Assembly (NCBI RefSeq): GCF_943181435.1
Contig: NZ_OW969598.1
Span: forward strand, 310,001-374,000
Reading direction: 5' to 3'
Source: Neisseria sp. Marseille-Q6792
GTDB lineage: Bacteria > Pseudomonadota > Gammaproteobacteria > Burkholderiales > Neisseriaceae
Length of the DNA: 64,000 nt
In this document: one piece after another, positions 44,394-53,744 of the stretch
How positions within the stretch are numbered: position 1 is the first letter of the stretch
Layout of the letters: each line of letters starts with the position of its first letter
Made by a program: the position numbers and the translations under genes
The notes under the pieces: generated by a model
What the model saw: the letters and a program-made list of their open reading frames with translations, nothing else
Databases searched by the model: none
What the model was told of the DNA's origin: nothing

Positions 44394-46190
44394 ATGCAAT
44401 ACAAACCTCTTCTACTTGCCCTGATGCTTGTTTTTTCCGCCCCCGCCGTTGCCGCCCACGACGCGGCACACAACCGTTCCGCCGAAATGAAAAAACAGGC
44501 GAAGAACAAAAAAGAACAGCCCGAAGCGGCGGAAGGCAAAAAAGAAAAAGGCAAAAATGCCGCAGTGAAAGATAAAAAAACAGGCGGCAAAGAGGAGGCA
44601 AAAGAGGGCAAAGAGTCCAAAAAAACCGCCAAAAACCGCAAAGAAGCAGAGAAGGAGGCAACATCCAAGCAGTCTGCGCGCAAAGGACGCGAAGGGGATA
44701 AGGAATCGAAGGCGGAACACAAAAAGGCACATGGCAAGCCCGTGTCCGAATCTAAAGAAAAAAACGCAAAAACACAGCCTGAAAACAAACAAGGCAAAAA
44801 AGAGGCAAAAGGACAGGACAATCCGCGTAAGGGCGGCAAGTCGGACAAAGACACTGTTTCTGCAAATAAAAAAGACCGTACCGACAAGGACGGCAAAGCA
44901 GTGAAACAGGACAAAAAACACACGGAAGAGAAAAATGCCAAAACCGATTCCGACGAATTGAAGGCCGCCGTTGCCGCTGCCACCAATGATGTCGAAAACA
45001 AAAAAGCCCTGCTCAAACAAAGCGAAGGAATGCTGCTTCATGTCAGCAATTCCCTCAAACAGCTTCAGGAAGAGCGTATCCGCCAAGAGCGTATCCGTCA
45101 GGCGCGCGGCAACCTTGCTTCCGTCAACCGCAAACAGCGCGAGGCTTGGGACAAGTTCCAAAAACTCAATACCGAGCTGAACCGTTTGAAAACGGAAGTT
45201 GCCGGTACGAAAGCGCAGATTTCCCGTTTCGTATCGGGGAACTATAAAAACAGCCAGCCGAATGCGGTTGCCCTGTTCCTGAAAAACGCCGAACCGGGTC
45301 AGAAAAACCGTTTTTTGCGTTATACGCGTTATGTAAACGCTTCCAATCGGGAAGTCGTCAAAGATTTGGAAAAACAGCAGAAGGCTTTGGCGGTACAAGA
45401 GCAGAAAATCAACAATGAGCTTGCCCGTTTGAAGAAAATTCAGGCAAACGTCCAATCACTCCTGAAAAAACAGGGTGTAACCGATGCTGCGGAACAGACT
45501 GAGAGCCGCAGGCAAAACGCCAAAATCGCCAAAGATGCTCAAAAAATGGTGGAGCAGAAAGAAAACGAGCAGCAGCTGAATAATCTTTTGAGCAACTTGG
45601 AAAAGAAAAAAGCTGCTAACCGTATTCAAGACGCCGAAGCAAAAAGAAAACTGGCGGAAGCCAGACTGGCGGCAGCTGAAAAGGCCAGAAAAGAAAAAGA
45701 AGCGGTACAGCAGAAAGCTGAAGCGCGGCGTGCGGCAATGTCTAATCTGACTGCCGAAGATAAGAACATCCAAGCACCTGCAGTCATGGGTATCGGCAGT
45801 GCCAACGGTTTCGGCCGTATGCAGGGACGGTTGAAAAAACCGGTTGCCGGTGTGCCGACGGGGCTATTCGGGAAAAAACGCAACGGTGGCGATGTTTGGA
45901 AAGGCGTATTTTATTCTACTGCTCCGGCACCTGTTGAAAGTATCGCGGCTGGAACGGTGAGTTATGCGGATGAATTGGACGGCTACGGTAAAGTGGTTGT
46001 GGTCGATCACGGCGAGAACTATATCAGCATCTATTCCGGCTTGAGCGAAATTTCCGTCGGCAAGGGTTATGCGGTCGCGGCGGGAAGTAAAATCGGTACG
46101 AGCGGATCGTTGCCGGACGGAGAAGAAGGGCTTTACCTGCAAATACGTTATGAAGGGCAGGTATTGAACCCTTCGAGCTGGATACGTTGA
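44394..46190 (+). CDS. envC: EnvC-like murein hydrolase activator with Lys-rich region
   Basis: A 598-residue exported protein. A signal peptide (MQYKPLLLALMLVFSAPAVAA) is followed by an extremely Lys/Glu-rich low-complexity region (about residues 30-185), long coiled coils (about 190-430, KQLQEERIRQERIRQARGN) and a C-terminal LytM/M23 domain (about 480-598). In the LytM domain the zinc ligands of active endopeptidases are missing (VVVDHGENYISIYSGLSEISV), the same degeneracy as in E. coli EnvC, so it should activate an amidase such as AmiC during septation. The Lys-rich insert is much longer than in E. coli EnvC. ctpA follows 128 bases later. Confidence 0.85.
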   Translation: MQYKPLLLALMLVFSAPAVAAHDAAHNRSAEMKKQAKNKKEQPEAAEGKKEKGKNAAVKDKKTGGKEEAKEGKESKKTAKNRKEAEKEATSKQSARKGREGDKESKAEHKKAHGKPVSESKEKNAKTQPENKQGKKEAKGQDNPRKGGKSDKDTVSANKKDRTDKDGKAVKQDKKHTEEKNAKTDSDELKAAVAAATNDVENKKALLKQSEGMLLHVSNSLKQLQEERIRQERIRQARGNLASVNRKQREAWDKFQKLNTELNRLKTEVAGTKAQISRFVSGNYKNSQPNAVALFLKNAEPGQKNRFLRYTRYVNASNREVVKDLEKQQKALAVQEQKINNELARLKKIQANVQSLLKKQGVTDAAEQTESRRQNAKIAKDAQKMVEQKENEQQLNNLLSNLEKKKAANRIQDAEAKRKLAEARLAAAEKARKEKEAVQQKAEARRAAMSNLTAEDKNIQAPAVMGIGSANGFGRMQGRLKKPVAGVPTGLFGKKRNGGDVWKGVFYSTAPAPVESIAAGTVSYADELDGYGKVVVVDHGENYISIYSGLSEISVGKGYAVAAGSKIGTSGSLPDGEEGLYLQIRYEGQVLNPSSWIR

Positions 46191-46318
46191 TCGAGACAAT
46201 ATGAAACGGCGGGTTTTGTGCGAACTGTCCGGTGCAACGCATTACGTTCCGCAAATCCTGCCGTTTTTAATAGTTGCATTTCCGTTTTTGGGAAATCAAG
46301 AGAGAAAGTTAAAGAAGA

Positions 46319-47803
46319 ATGTCGAAACCTGTTTTTAAGAAAATCGCACTTTATACCCTGGGTGCAATCAGCGGCGTAGCCGCCAGTTTGGCCGTGCAGG
46401 GTTTTGCCGCTGAGAAGGACAAGCGGAATAACGAAGTCTTGCCGGTACAATCCATCCGCACAATGGCGGAGGTTTACGGTCAGATTAAGGCAAACTACTA
46501 TCAGGATAAACCCGATGCCGATCTTTTCGAAGGTGCGATGAAGGGTATGGTTGCCGATTTGGATCCGCATTCCGAATATATGGATAAAAAAGGTTATGCG
46601 GAAATGAAGGAGTCTACCAGCGGGGAGTTTGGCGGCCTAGGCATGGAAATCGGTCAAGAAGACGGATTTGTCAAAGTTATCGCACCGATTGAGGATACGC
46701 CTGCGGAACGGGCGGGGGTGAAAAGCGGCGACTTTATTGTGAAAATCGATAATGTTTCGACGCGCGGGATGACAGTCAGCGAAGCGGTTAAAAAAATGAG
46801 GGGCAAGCCGGGTACGAAGATTACTTTGACGCTGTCGCGCAAAAATGCCGACAAGCCGATAGTCGTCAACCTGACGCGTGCCATCATTAAAGTGAAAAGC
46901 GTCCGCCATCATTTGCTTGAACCGGATTACGGCTATATCCGCGTGTCGCAGTTCCAAGAGCGGACGGTTGAAGGCGTGAACTCGGCAGCTAAAGAGCTGG
47001 TCAAGGAAAATAAAGGAAAACCGCTCAAAGGGCTGGTGTTGGATTTGCGCGACGACCCCGGCGGACTTTTGACCGGCGCGGTCGGCGTGTCGGCGGCATT
47101 TCTGCCGTCTGAAGCGGTCGTCGTCAGCACCAAGGGACGCGACGGCAAAGACGGCATGGTACTGAAAGCCGTTCCCGAGGATTATGTGTACGGTATGGGC
47201 GGCGATCCTTTGGCGGGTATTCCTGCCGAGTTGAAAACGATTCCGATGACGGTATTGGTCAATTCCGGTTCGGCTTCCGCGTCGGAGATTGTCGCAGGTG
47301 CATTGCAGGATCATAAACGCGCGGTTATCGTCGGTACGCAGAGCTTCGGCAAAGGTTCGGTTCAGACTTTGATTCCCTTGTCCAACGGCAGCGCGGTCAA
47401 GCTGACAACGGCACTGTATTATACGCCGAACGACCGCTCCATTCAGGCGCAGGGGATTGTTCCGGATGTTGAGGTGAAGGATAAGGAACGCACTTTTGAA
47501 AGCCGCGAGGCGGATTTGATCGGACACATCGGCAATCCTTTGGGCGGCGAGGATGTGAATAGTGAAACCCTTGCCGTGCCGCTTGAAGAAAATGCAGATA
47601 AGCCCGCTGCAAAAGAAAAAGGCAAAAAGAAAAAGGATGAGGATTTGTCTTCAAGGCGGATTCCGAACCCTGCGAAAGACGAGCAGTTGCGTAAGGCTTT
47701 GGATTTGGTCAAGTCGCCCGAACAGTGGCAGAAGTCTTTGGGGCTGGCGGCGAAAAAGCCGGTTTCAAATAAGGATAAGAAAGATAAAAAAGATAAGAAG
47801 TAG
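46319..47803 (+). CDS. C-terminal processing protease (S41 family)
   Basis: A 494-residue periplasmic serine protease that cuts exported proteins at their C-termini. The N-terminal anchor (MSKPVFKKIALYTLGAISGVAASLAVQGFAA) is followed by the PDZ domain (GGLGMEIGQEDGFVKVIAPIEDTPAERAGVKSGDFIV) and the catalytic domain with Ser in VNSGSASASEIVAGAL and Lys in GTQSFGKGSVQTL. The tail is rich in Lys (SNKDKKDKKDKK). CtpA is the usual name for this type. It lies directly downstream of the envC-like gene, as in many proteobacteria, where both act on peptidoglycan hydrolases. Confidence 0.93.
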   Translation: MSKPVFKKIALYTLGAISGVAASLAVQGFAAEKDKRNNEVLPVQSIRTMAEVYGQIKANYYQDKPDADLFEGAMKGMVADLDPHSEYMDKKGYAEMKESTSGEFGGLGMEIGQEDGFVKVIAPIEDTPAERAGVKSGDFIVKIDNVSTRGMTVSEAVKKMRGKPGTKITLTLSRKNADKPIVVNLTRAIIKVKSVRHHLLEPDYGYIRVSQFQERTVEGVNSAAKELVKENKGKPLKGLVLDLRDDPGGLLTGAVGVSAAFLPSEAVVVSTKGRDGKDGMVLKAVPEDYVYGMGGDPLAGIPAELKTIPMTVLVNSGSASASEIVAGALQDHKRAVIVGTQSFGKGSVQTLIPLSNGSAVKLTTALYYTPNDRSIQAQGIVPDVEVKDKERTFESREADLIGHIGNPLGGEDVNSETLAVPLEENADKPAAKEKGKKKKDEDLSSRRIPNPAKDEQLRKALDLVKSPEQWQKSLGLAAKKPVSNKDKKDKKDKK

Positions 47804-47812
47804 GTTTTGACG

Positions 47813-47841
47813 ATGCCGTCTGAAAGGGTTTCAGACGGCAT
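47813..47841 (+). terminator. DUS-pair hairpin after ctpA
   Basis: A 13-bp stem with a GGG loop (47813-47825 with 47829-47841). No T run follows, so it may be a weak terminator. Confidence 0.6.
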
Positions 47842-47863
47842 ATTATGTTTGAAAGGGCAGGTT

Positions 47864-48685
47864 ATGAGCGATTTTTTACCGGAATTTGAACCGTTTGCAG
47901 AGAAAATTGCAGCCACGGCAAAACCCGTCGTGCGTTTTTCTTTGAAGAAAGAGACAGTAGAACTGTGGGACAGCAAGGTTGGTGGCAGACCTTATCTGCC
48001 GGAGGGTATGGAATATCCCCAAAATGCCCAAGGACAACCGCTTTCCCTGTTGGCGCAAATCAACTTTGCCCAAATGCCGCATTTGCCGGACTATCCGACC
48101 GAAGGCATCGTCCAGTTCTTTGTCGACGGTTACGACGATTTGTCGGGCATGGATTTCGACGACTTGCGCGCCCAAAAGGGATTCCGTGTTTTGTACCATC
48201 GTGAAGTGCGGCAGGAAGGTTTGCGTTCGGATGTTCCGGCATATTCCGATTTTGGGGATTTCGGAGTCGGTCTGCCGTTTGGTGCAGAGGAAGAATTCCG
48301 CATGGTTTTTTCCGAACCGGAGACGCAATATCTGTCTTTCGACGATTACCGTTTCGATCGGACTTTTCCGGAAATGCGCAAGCTGATTCTTGAAAGGGTT
48401 ACGGATACGGGTAACAACGATTGGCGGCTTTACGAGAACTATCGGGAAGCCTCCAATCAGGCGGGACACTGTATTGGCGGTTATCCCTGCTTTGCCCAAT
48501 ACGATCCGCGCGACGGCAGTTTGGAAGGCTATGAACTGCTGTTCCAATTGGAAAGCCAATATGATGAGAACGAAGGAATAGACATCATGTGGGGCGATAT
48601 GGGCATCGGCAATTTCTTTATCGCGCCCGAAGATTTGGAAAAATGCGATTTTTCCAAAACGGCATTCACTTGGGATTGCGGTTGA
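47864..48685 (+). CDS. DUF1963 family protein (YwqG-like)
   Basis: A 273-residue cytoplasmic protein of the DUF1963/YwqG family. Family features are [58 protein letters not shown] and the end [31 protein letters not shown]. Its function is unknown; relatives occur near polymorphic toxins and stress genes. The start [11 protein letters not shown] has a GGGCAGG-type site upstream; a longer frame from 47807 reads through the DUS hairpin and is rejected. Confidence 0.85.
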   Translation: MSDFLPEFEPFAEKIAATAKPVVRFSLKKETVELWDSKVGGRPYLPEGMEYPQNAQGQPLSLLAQINFAQMPHLPDYPTEGIVQFFVDGYDDLSGMDFDDLRAQKGFRVLYHREVRQEGLRSDVPAYSDFGDFGVGLPFGAEEEFRMVFSEPETQYLSFDDYRFDRTFPEMRKLILERVTDTGNNDWRLYENYREASNQAGHCIGGYPCFAQYDPRDGSLEGYELLFQLESQYDENEGIDIMWGDMGIGNFFIAPEDLEKCDFSKTAFTWDCG

Positions 48686-48794
48686 GTTCAGATGGCATAT
48701 GGTCGGGAATATCTTTTATTCCATGCCGTCTGAAAGACGTTTCCGACCCATCCCTACTACACGCTTTGTCCGCAAACGCATCACAGGCAAGATT

Positions 48795-50822
48795 ATGGAA
48801 GTCATCCAATACCCAAATTCCCCCTTCAAACTCCACCAACCCTTCCCGCCCGCAGGCGACCAGCCCACCGCCATTGCCGGCCTGCTCGAAGGGCTTTCAG
48901 ACGGCCTTGCCTATCAAACCCTGCTCGGCGTAACCGGTTCGGGCAAAACCTACACCATGGCGAACGTCATCGCGCAAAGCGGCCGCCCCGCCATCATCAT
49001 GGCGCACAACAAAACCCTTGCCGCCCAGCTTTATGCCGAAATGCGCGAGTTTTTTCCCGAAAATGCGGTGGAGTATTTCGTCTCCTACTACGACTATTAC
49101 CAACCCGAAGCCTATGTGCCCAGCCGCGACCTGTTCATCGAAAAAGACAGCGCGATCAACGAACACATCGAGCAAATGCGCCTTTCCGCCACCAAAAACC
49201 TGATGACGCGCAACGACGTGATTATCGTCGCTACCGTGTCCGCCATTTACGGTATCGGCGACCCGACCGAATATCAACAAATGGTGTTGTCCGTCAAAGA
49301 AGGCGACACCATCGAGCAGCGCGACATCATCGCCACACTCGTTTCCATGCAATACGAACGCGGCGATTTGGACTTCAAGCGCGGCAGCTTCCGTGTGCGC
49401 GGCGACGTGATTGACGTGTACCCCGCCGAAAGCTCCGAAAACGCCCTGCGCATCAGCCTGTTCGACGACGAAATCGACCGACTCGATATGTTCGACCCGC
49501 TTTCAGGCAGCCTTATTCAACGCGTCGGCCGCTACACCGTCTTCCCGTCCAGCCACTACGTTACCCCGCGCGACACCGTATTGCGTGCCTGCGAGTCCAT
49601 CAAAGAAGAATTGCGCGAACGCATTGATTTCTTTACCAAAGAAAACCGCCCCGTCGAACAACAACGCATCGAACAGCGCACCCGCTTCGACCTCGAAATG
49701 CTCTACGAAATGGGCTTCTGCAAAGGCATCGAAAACTATTCCCGCCACTTCTCCGGCAAAAAAGAAGGCGAACCGCCGCCCACGCTGATGGACTACCTGC
49801 CCGACAACGCCATCATGTTTATCGACGAAAGCCACGTTACCGTTACCCAAATCGGCGGCATGTACAAAGGCGACGCATCGCGCAAACAAAACCTCGTCGA
49901 TTACGGCTTCCGCCTGCCTTCCGCCCGCGACAACCGACCGCTCAAATTCCACGAATTTGAAAAAGTCATGCCGCAAACCGTCTTCGTTTCCGCCACCCCC
50001 GCCAAATACGAAGAAGAACACGCCGGACAAGTCGTCGAACAAGTCGTCCGCCCCACAGGGTTGGTTGATCCCCAAATCATCATCCGCCCCGTCGCCACCC
50101 AAGTCGATGACTTAATGAGCGAAATCAATGACCGCATCCAAAAAGGCGAACGTGTGCTCGTTACCACCCTCACCAAACGCATGGCGGAGCAACTCACCGA
50201 CTATTACAGTGAACTCGGCATCAAAGTGCGCTACCTGCACAGTGACATCGACACCGTCGAGCGCGTTGAAATCATTAGAGATTTGCGTCTCGGCCTGTTT
50301 GACGTACTCGTCGGCATCAACCTCTTGCGCGAAGGCCTCGACATCCCCGAAGTCTCCCTCGTCGCCATCCTCGACGCCGACAAAGAAGGCTTCCTACGCT
50401 CCCACCGCAGCCTGATTCAAACCATAGGCCGCGCCGCGCGCAACGTGAACGGCGTCGCCATCCTGTACGCCGACAAAATCACCGACTCCATGAAAGCCGC
50501 CATCGACGAAACCGAACGCCGCCGCGAAAAACAGATTAAATTCAATGAAGAACACGGTATTGTTCCGCAGCAGATTAAAAAACAGGTCAAAGACATCATC
50601 GACGGCGTGTACCACGAAGAAGACAGTGGCAAAGGCCGTAGACAAGGCAAAAACAAGGTTAAAGTCGGCGAAATCCACAACGAAGAAGACGCGATTAAAG
50701 AAATCGCCAAACTGGAAAAAGCCATGCAGCAGGCAGCTAGGGATTTGCAGTTTGAAGAAGCGGCGGTGTTGAGGGATAGGATTCGGGGGATTAAGGAAGG
50801 ATTATTGTTTGGGGCGGAGTGA
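48795..50822 (+). CDS. uvrB: Excinuclease ABC subunit B
   Basis: A 675-residue DNA repair helicase of nucleotide excision repair, which verifies damage delivered by UvrA and recruits UvrC. Walker [11 protein letters not shown], the beta-hairpin region ([15 protein letters not shown]), DESHVT, the helicase motifs ([19 protein letters not shown] and GRAARN) and a C-terminal UVR domain ([32 protein letters not shown]) are intact. Start [14 protein letters not shown] is set by the family; a longer frame is spurious. uvrC is at 55371. Confidence 0.97.
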   Translation: MEVIQYPNSPFKLHQPFPPAGDQPTAIAGLLEGLSDGLAYQTLLGVTGSGKTYTMANVIAQSGRPAIIMAHNKTLAAQLYAEMREFFPENAVEYFVSYYDYYQPEAYVPSRDLFIEKDSAINEHIEQMRLSATKNLMTRNDVIIVATVSAIYGIGDPTEYQQMVLSVKEGDTIEQRDIIATLVSMQYERGDLDFKRGSFRVRGDVIDVYPAESSENALRISLFDDEIDRLDMFDPLSGSLIQRVGRYTVFPSSHYVTPRDTVLRACESIKEELRERIDFFTKENRPVEQQRIEQRTRFDLEMLYEMGFCKGIENYSRHFSGKKEGEPPPTLMDYLPDNAIMFIDESHVTVTQIGGMYKGDASRKQNLVDYGFRLPSARDNRPLKFHEFEKVMPQTVFVSATPAKYEEEHAGQVVEQVVRPTGLVDPQIIIRPVATQVDDLMSEINDRIQKGERVLVTTLTKRMAEQLTDYYSELGIKVRYLHSDIDTVERVEIIRDLRLGLFDVLVGINLLREGLDIPEVSLVAILDADKEGFLRSHRSLIQTIGRAARNVNGVAILYADKITDSMKAAIDETERRREKQIKFNEEHGIVPQQIKKQVKDIIDGVYHEEDSGKGRRQGKNKVKVGEIHNEEDAIKEIAKLEKAMQQAARDLQFEEAAVLRDRIRGIKEGLLFGAE

Positions 50823-50861
50823 TAGAGTAGTTTAGATACTTGTACCCGATCTATGATACTC

Positions 50862-50890
50862 TTGACAATTGAAATTTAATTTATTAAACT
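50862..50890 (+). promoter_or_regulatory. Promoter of the accessory two-gene operon
   Basis: A perfect TTGACA (50862-50867), 17 bases, then TAAACT (50885-50890). AT-rich composition begins here and continues through both small genes. A REP-like half-sequence (about 50833-50853) lies just upstream, after the uvrB stop. Confidence 0.5.
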
Positions 50891-50955
50891 AAATATATAC
50901 TAGTGGTTTTATTGGTACACCTTGATTTTTTTAACTCTTTACGAGAGGCTCAAAC

Positions 50956-51234
50956 ATGAGTGAACGTATTTTAGAAGCAATTAGACTTATAACTGAAGAA
51001 ACAGAAGAGCATAGAAAAGAACTTCAAAATCACGATGAACGATTAGATACTTTGGAAAAAATTGTTGAACAACAAGCCAAAGAAATAAATCAACTTGAAG
51101 AACAAATGACAAATTTACGTAATCAAACAATTCGTGCAGCTATTGAGAGAGGAGTTCCTAGTAATGTAGTTGCTCAAGCACATGGGCTTTCAGCAGGGCG
51201 CATTTCTCAAATTGCGCCACGAAGGAAACATTAG
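50956..51234 (+). CDS. Small coiled-coil protein with C-terminal helix-turn-helix
   Basis: A 92-residue protein. Residues 10-55 form a charged coiled coil (TEETEEHRKELQNHDERLDT, LEKIVEQQAKEINQLEEQMT). Residues 60-88 read AAIERGVPSNVVAQAHGLSA then GRISQIAPRRKH, a helix-turn-helix of the kind that follows phage or plasmid regulators. It may be a DNA-binding oligomer. The gene is AT-rich, has a good promoter and is followed after 23 bases by a second small gene. No family is known to me. A regulator or antitoxin of its own operon is one possibility; this is inference. Confidence 0.65.
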   Translation: MSERILEAIRLITEETEEHRKELQNHDERLDTLEKIVEQQAKEINQLEEQMTNLRNQTIRAAIERGVPSNVVAQAHGLSAGRISQIAPRRKH

Positions 51235-51257
51235 TATTTATTGAAGGAATTAAATGT

Positions 51258-51533
51258 ATGACTCATTTCACAATAAGAGAAATTCAGACAGTAGATGATT
51301 TACCAGATCATCATAGTAACTTTAAAAAAGCAAATCCAAACAATCGAGGAGAGTTAGCTAATACACCTGGTGGAGATACAATTATTGTTGTATATGATAC
51401 TGAACAAGGAGATAAACCCTACCTTTATAACCGTATTAAATTTGATAATCAGTATATCAATGCTATGCGTGATGATAATATAGTTATTGTGTATAAAATT
51501 ATTAGTTATCCTGATGATGATATAAACATGTAG
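51258..51533 (+). CDS. Small hypothetical protein
   Basis: A 91-residue acidic, soluble protein with no recognised domain. It begins MTHFTIREIQTVDDLPDHHS and ends with a beta-rich half (DTIIVVYDTEQGDKPYLYNR). AT-rich like its upstream neighbour, 23 bases away, and likely in the same transcript. It could be the partner of the HTH protein, for example a toxin, but nothing in the sequence demonstrates that. A GAAGGAA-type site precedes the start. Confidence 0.6.
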   Translation: MTHFTIREIQTVDDLPDHHSNFKKANPNNRGELANTPGGDTIIVVYDTEQGDKPYLYNRIKFDNQYINAMRDDNIVIVYKIISYPDDDINM

Positions 51534-51553
51534 CAAGCGTAAGCACGCGTAGG

Positions 51554-51571
51554 TCGGACACTTGTATCCGA
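51554..51571. repeat. REP-like palindrome, upstream copy 1
   Basis: TCGGACAC (51554-51561) and GTATCCGA (51564-51571) pair with one mismatch around TT. It shares the TCGGA core with the two palindromes beside the RAYT gene. Confidence 0.55.
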
Positions 51572-51623
51572 TAAAACCTTTAACATTCCTGTCGTTGCAA
51601 TCCATTACAGCAATGCCCAAAAT

Positions 51624-51643
51624 GTCGGATTCGAGAATCCGAC
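51624..51643. repeat. REP-like palindrome, upstream copy 2
   Basis: GTCGGATTC and GAATCCGAC form a perfect 9-bp hairpin around GA, 28 bases before the RAYT start. Confidence 0.7.
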
Positions 51644-51670
51644 CTGCAAAATCATTCCGAGCATAATACT

Positions 51671-52201
51671 ATGAAATACCGTCGTTTTTACCGCAATGGT
51701 GGGACTTACTTGTTTACGGTTGTAACCAATAAACGGCAGAAGATTTTGACCGATGATGCGGTGCGTTTGGCTTTGCGGCAGGCGGTAATGGCGGTGCGCG
51801 AGCGGTATCCGTTTGAAATTTTGGCATGGGTGTTGATGCCCGATCATCTGCATACCATATGGCGGCTGCCGGACAATGATTCTGCTTATTCGGAACGCTG
51901 GCGGCAGATCAAGCGGCACAGCCAATATTTAATCGGCGGCAATCTCAGGCTTTGGCAAAAACGCTTTTGGGAACATACTATCCGCGATGAGGCCGATTTT
52001 GCCTGCCATTTTGATTATCTGCATTTCAATCCGGTCAAACATGGCTATGTAGGACAAATTTCCGATTGGCGGTTTTCTACGTTTCACCGTTATGTCAAAC
52101 AGGGTATTTATCCGCATAATTGGGGTGGCGGCAATGCGGACTTTCTATTGAATACGATTGAAGTAAAGTCGGATTCAAGAATCCGATCTACGGAAAACTA
52201 A
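51671..52201 (+). mobile_element. REP-associated tyrosine transposase (RAYT)
   Basis: A 176-residue HUH-type transposase of the Y1/IS200-like family in its domesticated RAYT form. The histidine motif MPDHLHTIW (residues 57-65), the RLPDNDSAYSERWRQIKRHSQYL region, FWEHTIRDEADF and the typical YLHFNPVKHGYV with the likely catalytic Tyr are all present. It is flanked by TCGGATTC palindromes, one just upstream and one overlapping its last codons, as expected for RAYTs that mobilise REP sequences. Its last residues (KSDSRIRSTEN) are encoded by the downstream palindrome. Confidence 0.9.
52168..52187. repeat. REP-like palindrome, downstream copy
   Basis: TCGGATTC and GAATCCGA pair around AA (52169-52176 with 52179-52186). 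It lies inside the 3' end of the RAYT gene. Confidence 0.65.
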
Positions 52202-52235
52202 AGATTTCATGCGGACTATGGCTTGCTTGTTGTAT

Positions 52236-52583
52236 TTAATCATATTTATTTGAATTGAATTCTTTTATTTTATTGTGAGATGAAAATAGTATTTTCGATG
52301 AGAAACCCATGACTAAAATAGTATAGTCTTTATCATTCTTTACGAAGTAACAATTACCATATCCTGCAATATTTTTATCCCAAAAATCACAATATGATTC
52401 AGTAGTAAAATCAGTTTTAGTTGATATAAAATCAAAATTATTTGGGTAAGATCCATATTGCTGATAATATTTATCTATATTTTCTACTAAGAAATCAATC
52501 CTTTTTTCTAACATTTTGAGATTAATTTGTAATAATAAAATGTATAAAACTATACTGGTTATTATTATTTTTAAATAAGTCAT
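52236..52583 (-). CDS. Membrane-anchored small protein, pseudopilin-like
   Basis: A 115-residue AT-rich protein with an N-terminal membrane segment (LKIIITSIVLYILLLQINL) and then IDFLVENIDKYYQQYGSYPN, which resembles the pattern after the N-terminal helix of type II secretion pseudopilins. A classic prepilin Gly/Glu cleavage site is not visible, so it may simply be an inner-membrane protein. The two Cys (residues 69 and 82 region, YCDFWDKN and GNCYFVKN) could form a disulfide. Unknown function; accessory by its composition. Confidence 0.6.
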   Translation of the reverse strand: MTYLKIIITSIVLYILLLQINLKMLEKRIDFLVENIDKYYQQYGSYPNNFDFISTKTDFTTESYCDFWDKNIAGYGNCYFVKNDKDYTILVMGFSSKILFSSHNKIKEFNSNKYD

Positions 52584-52849
52584 TTTATTTTCCGGTAAAT
52601 AGAGGTTTAGTTGTTTTGTTAACTATGTCTGAATGTATTATATCTAAGTCTTCTTTTGGTAACGATGAATAATTAGCAATTCGTAGCCTGCATCTCCGCC
52701 AACCGCGTGCCACTATCTGCGGGCGGGACAAACTTTAAAACCGATGTGCAGGTTAAAGCCTACAAGGATGCGTGCGGTATACACGCGTTTTGCCGTTCGC
52801 ACCATTGCTTTGAACTTTGTATCGAAACATCGCCCGCTGCTTTATCTTG
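52584..52849. other. Intergenic stretch with no clear gene
   Basis: 266 bases in which AT-rich DNA (to about 52680) gives way to normal composition. A plus-strand frame from about 52665 to 52849 is open and reads QFVACISANRVPLSAGG, with no start codon or family match, and may be a decayed gene end. No RNA gene is recognised. Confidence 0.35.
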
Positions 52850-52889
52850 AAAAAATGCCGTCTGTAAGCAAATGTGCTTCAGACGGCAT
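52850..52889 (-). terminator. DUS-type terminator after trmB
   Basis: An imperfect DUS (52855-52864 plus two changed bases) pairs with the inverse ending at 52889, extended by AGCA/TGCT. On the minus strand it is followed by a run of T. Confidence 0.75.
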
Positions 52890-52906
52890 TTTCAAACGGC
52901 GGTTTG

Positions 52907-53623
52907 TTATCCGATCCGTTTGAATACCAAGTCCCAAACGCCGTGTCCGAGGCGTTTGCCGCGTGCTTCGAATTTGGTTTCGGGGCGGTAGTCCGGGGTG
53001 GGGGCGTAGTCTGCCGCCGTATTTTGCAGGCTGTCGAAGCTGCTGAGGACTTCAAGCATCTGCTGCGCATATTCTTCCCAGTCTGTCGCCAGGTGGATAT
53101 AGCCGCCGGTTTTGAGTTTGGGCAGTAGTTTGGCGATGAAGGGGGCTTGTATCAGACGGCGTTTGTGGTGGCGTTTTTTGTGCCATGGGTCGGGGAAGAA
53201 TATGTGGATGCCGTCGAGCGAGCCGTCTTGCAGCATATTTTCGACGACTTCTACGGCATCGTGCCGCATCACGCAGATGTTTTCCAAATGGTTTTCGTTA
53301 ATGAGTTTGAGCAGGTTGCCTACGCCGGGACCGTGTACGTCGATGGCGAGAAAGTCGGTTTCGGGCAGGCGGCGGGCGATTTCTGCGGTTGCCGTCCCCA
53401 TACCGAAGCCTATTTCGAGGATTTTGGGTCGGTTGCTTCCGAAACGGGCATCAAGATCGGCCGGTGTTGCTTGGTAGTCGATGCCGAAGCTGTCCCATAA
53501 GGTATCGATGGCGCGTTGCTGCGCGGCGGTCATATGGCTTTGGCGAAGGACGAAACTGCGGATGCTGCGGGGGTGTCCGGCTTGACGGTCATTTGGTGTT
53601 TGGTTTTCGGCGGTGTCTGTCAT
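52907..53623 (-). CDS. trmB: tRNA (guanine-N7-)-methyltransferase
   Basis: A 238-residue SAM-dependent enzyme that makes m7G46 in tRNA variable loops. The family pattern is complete: [22 protein letters not shown], the SAM motif [38 protein letters not shown], and [19 protein letters not shown], then [15 protein letters not shown]. The first ATG (53623) is used because it fits the family N-terminus. It is followed by a terminator; nothing close upstream is co-oriented except the Sel1 gene. Confidence 0.96.
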   Translation of the reverse strand: MTDTAENQTPNDRQAGHPRSIRSFVLRQSHMTAAQQRAIDTLWDSFGIDYQATPADLDARFGSNRPKILEIGFGMGTATAEIARRLPETDFLAIDVHGPGVGNLLKLINENHLENICVMRHDAVEVVENMLQDGSLDGIHIFFPDPWHKKRHHKRRLIQAPFIAKLLPKLKTGGYIHLATDWEEYAQQMLEVLSSFDSLQNTAADYAPTPDYRPETKFEARGKRLGHGVWDLVFKRIG

Positions 53624-53744
53624 AATGCTTCCGTGCGCTTGTGCAATCAGGATGCCGTCTGAATGTGAAATGCCTGTTCGGACGGCGGGAAGGGAAAGGG
53701 GCGATTATACCTGTTTCGTTTTTGCGGGGTAAATGTACCGGTGT

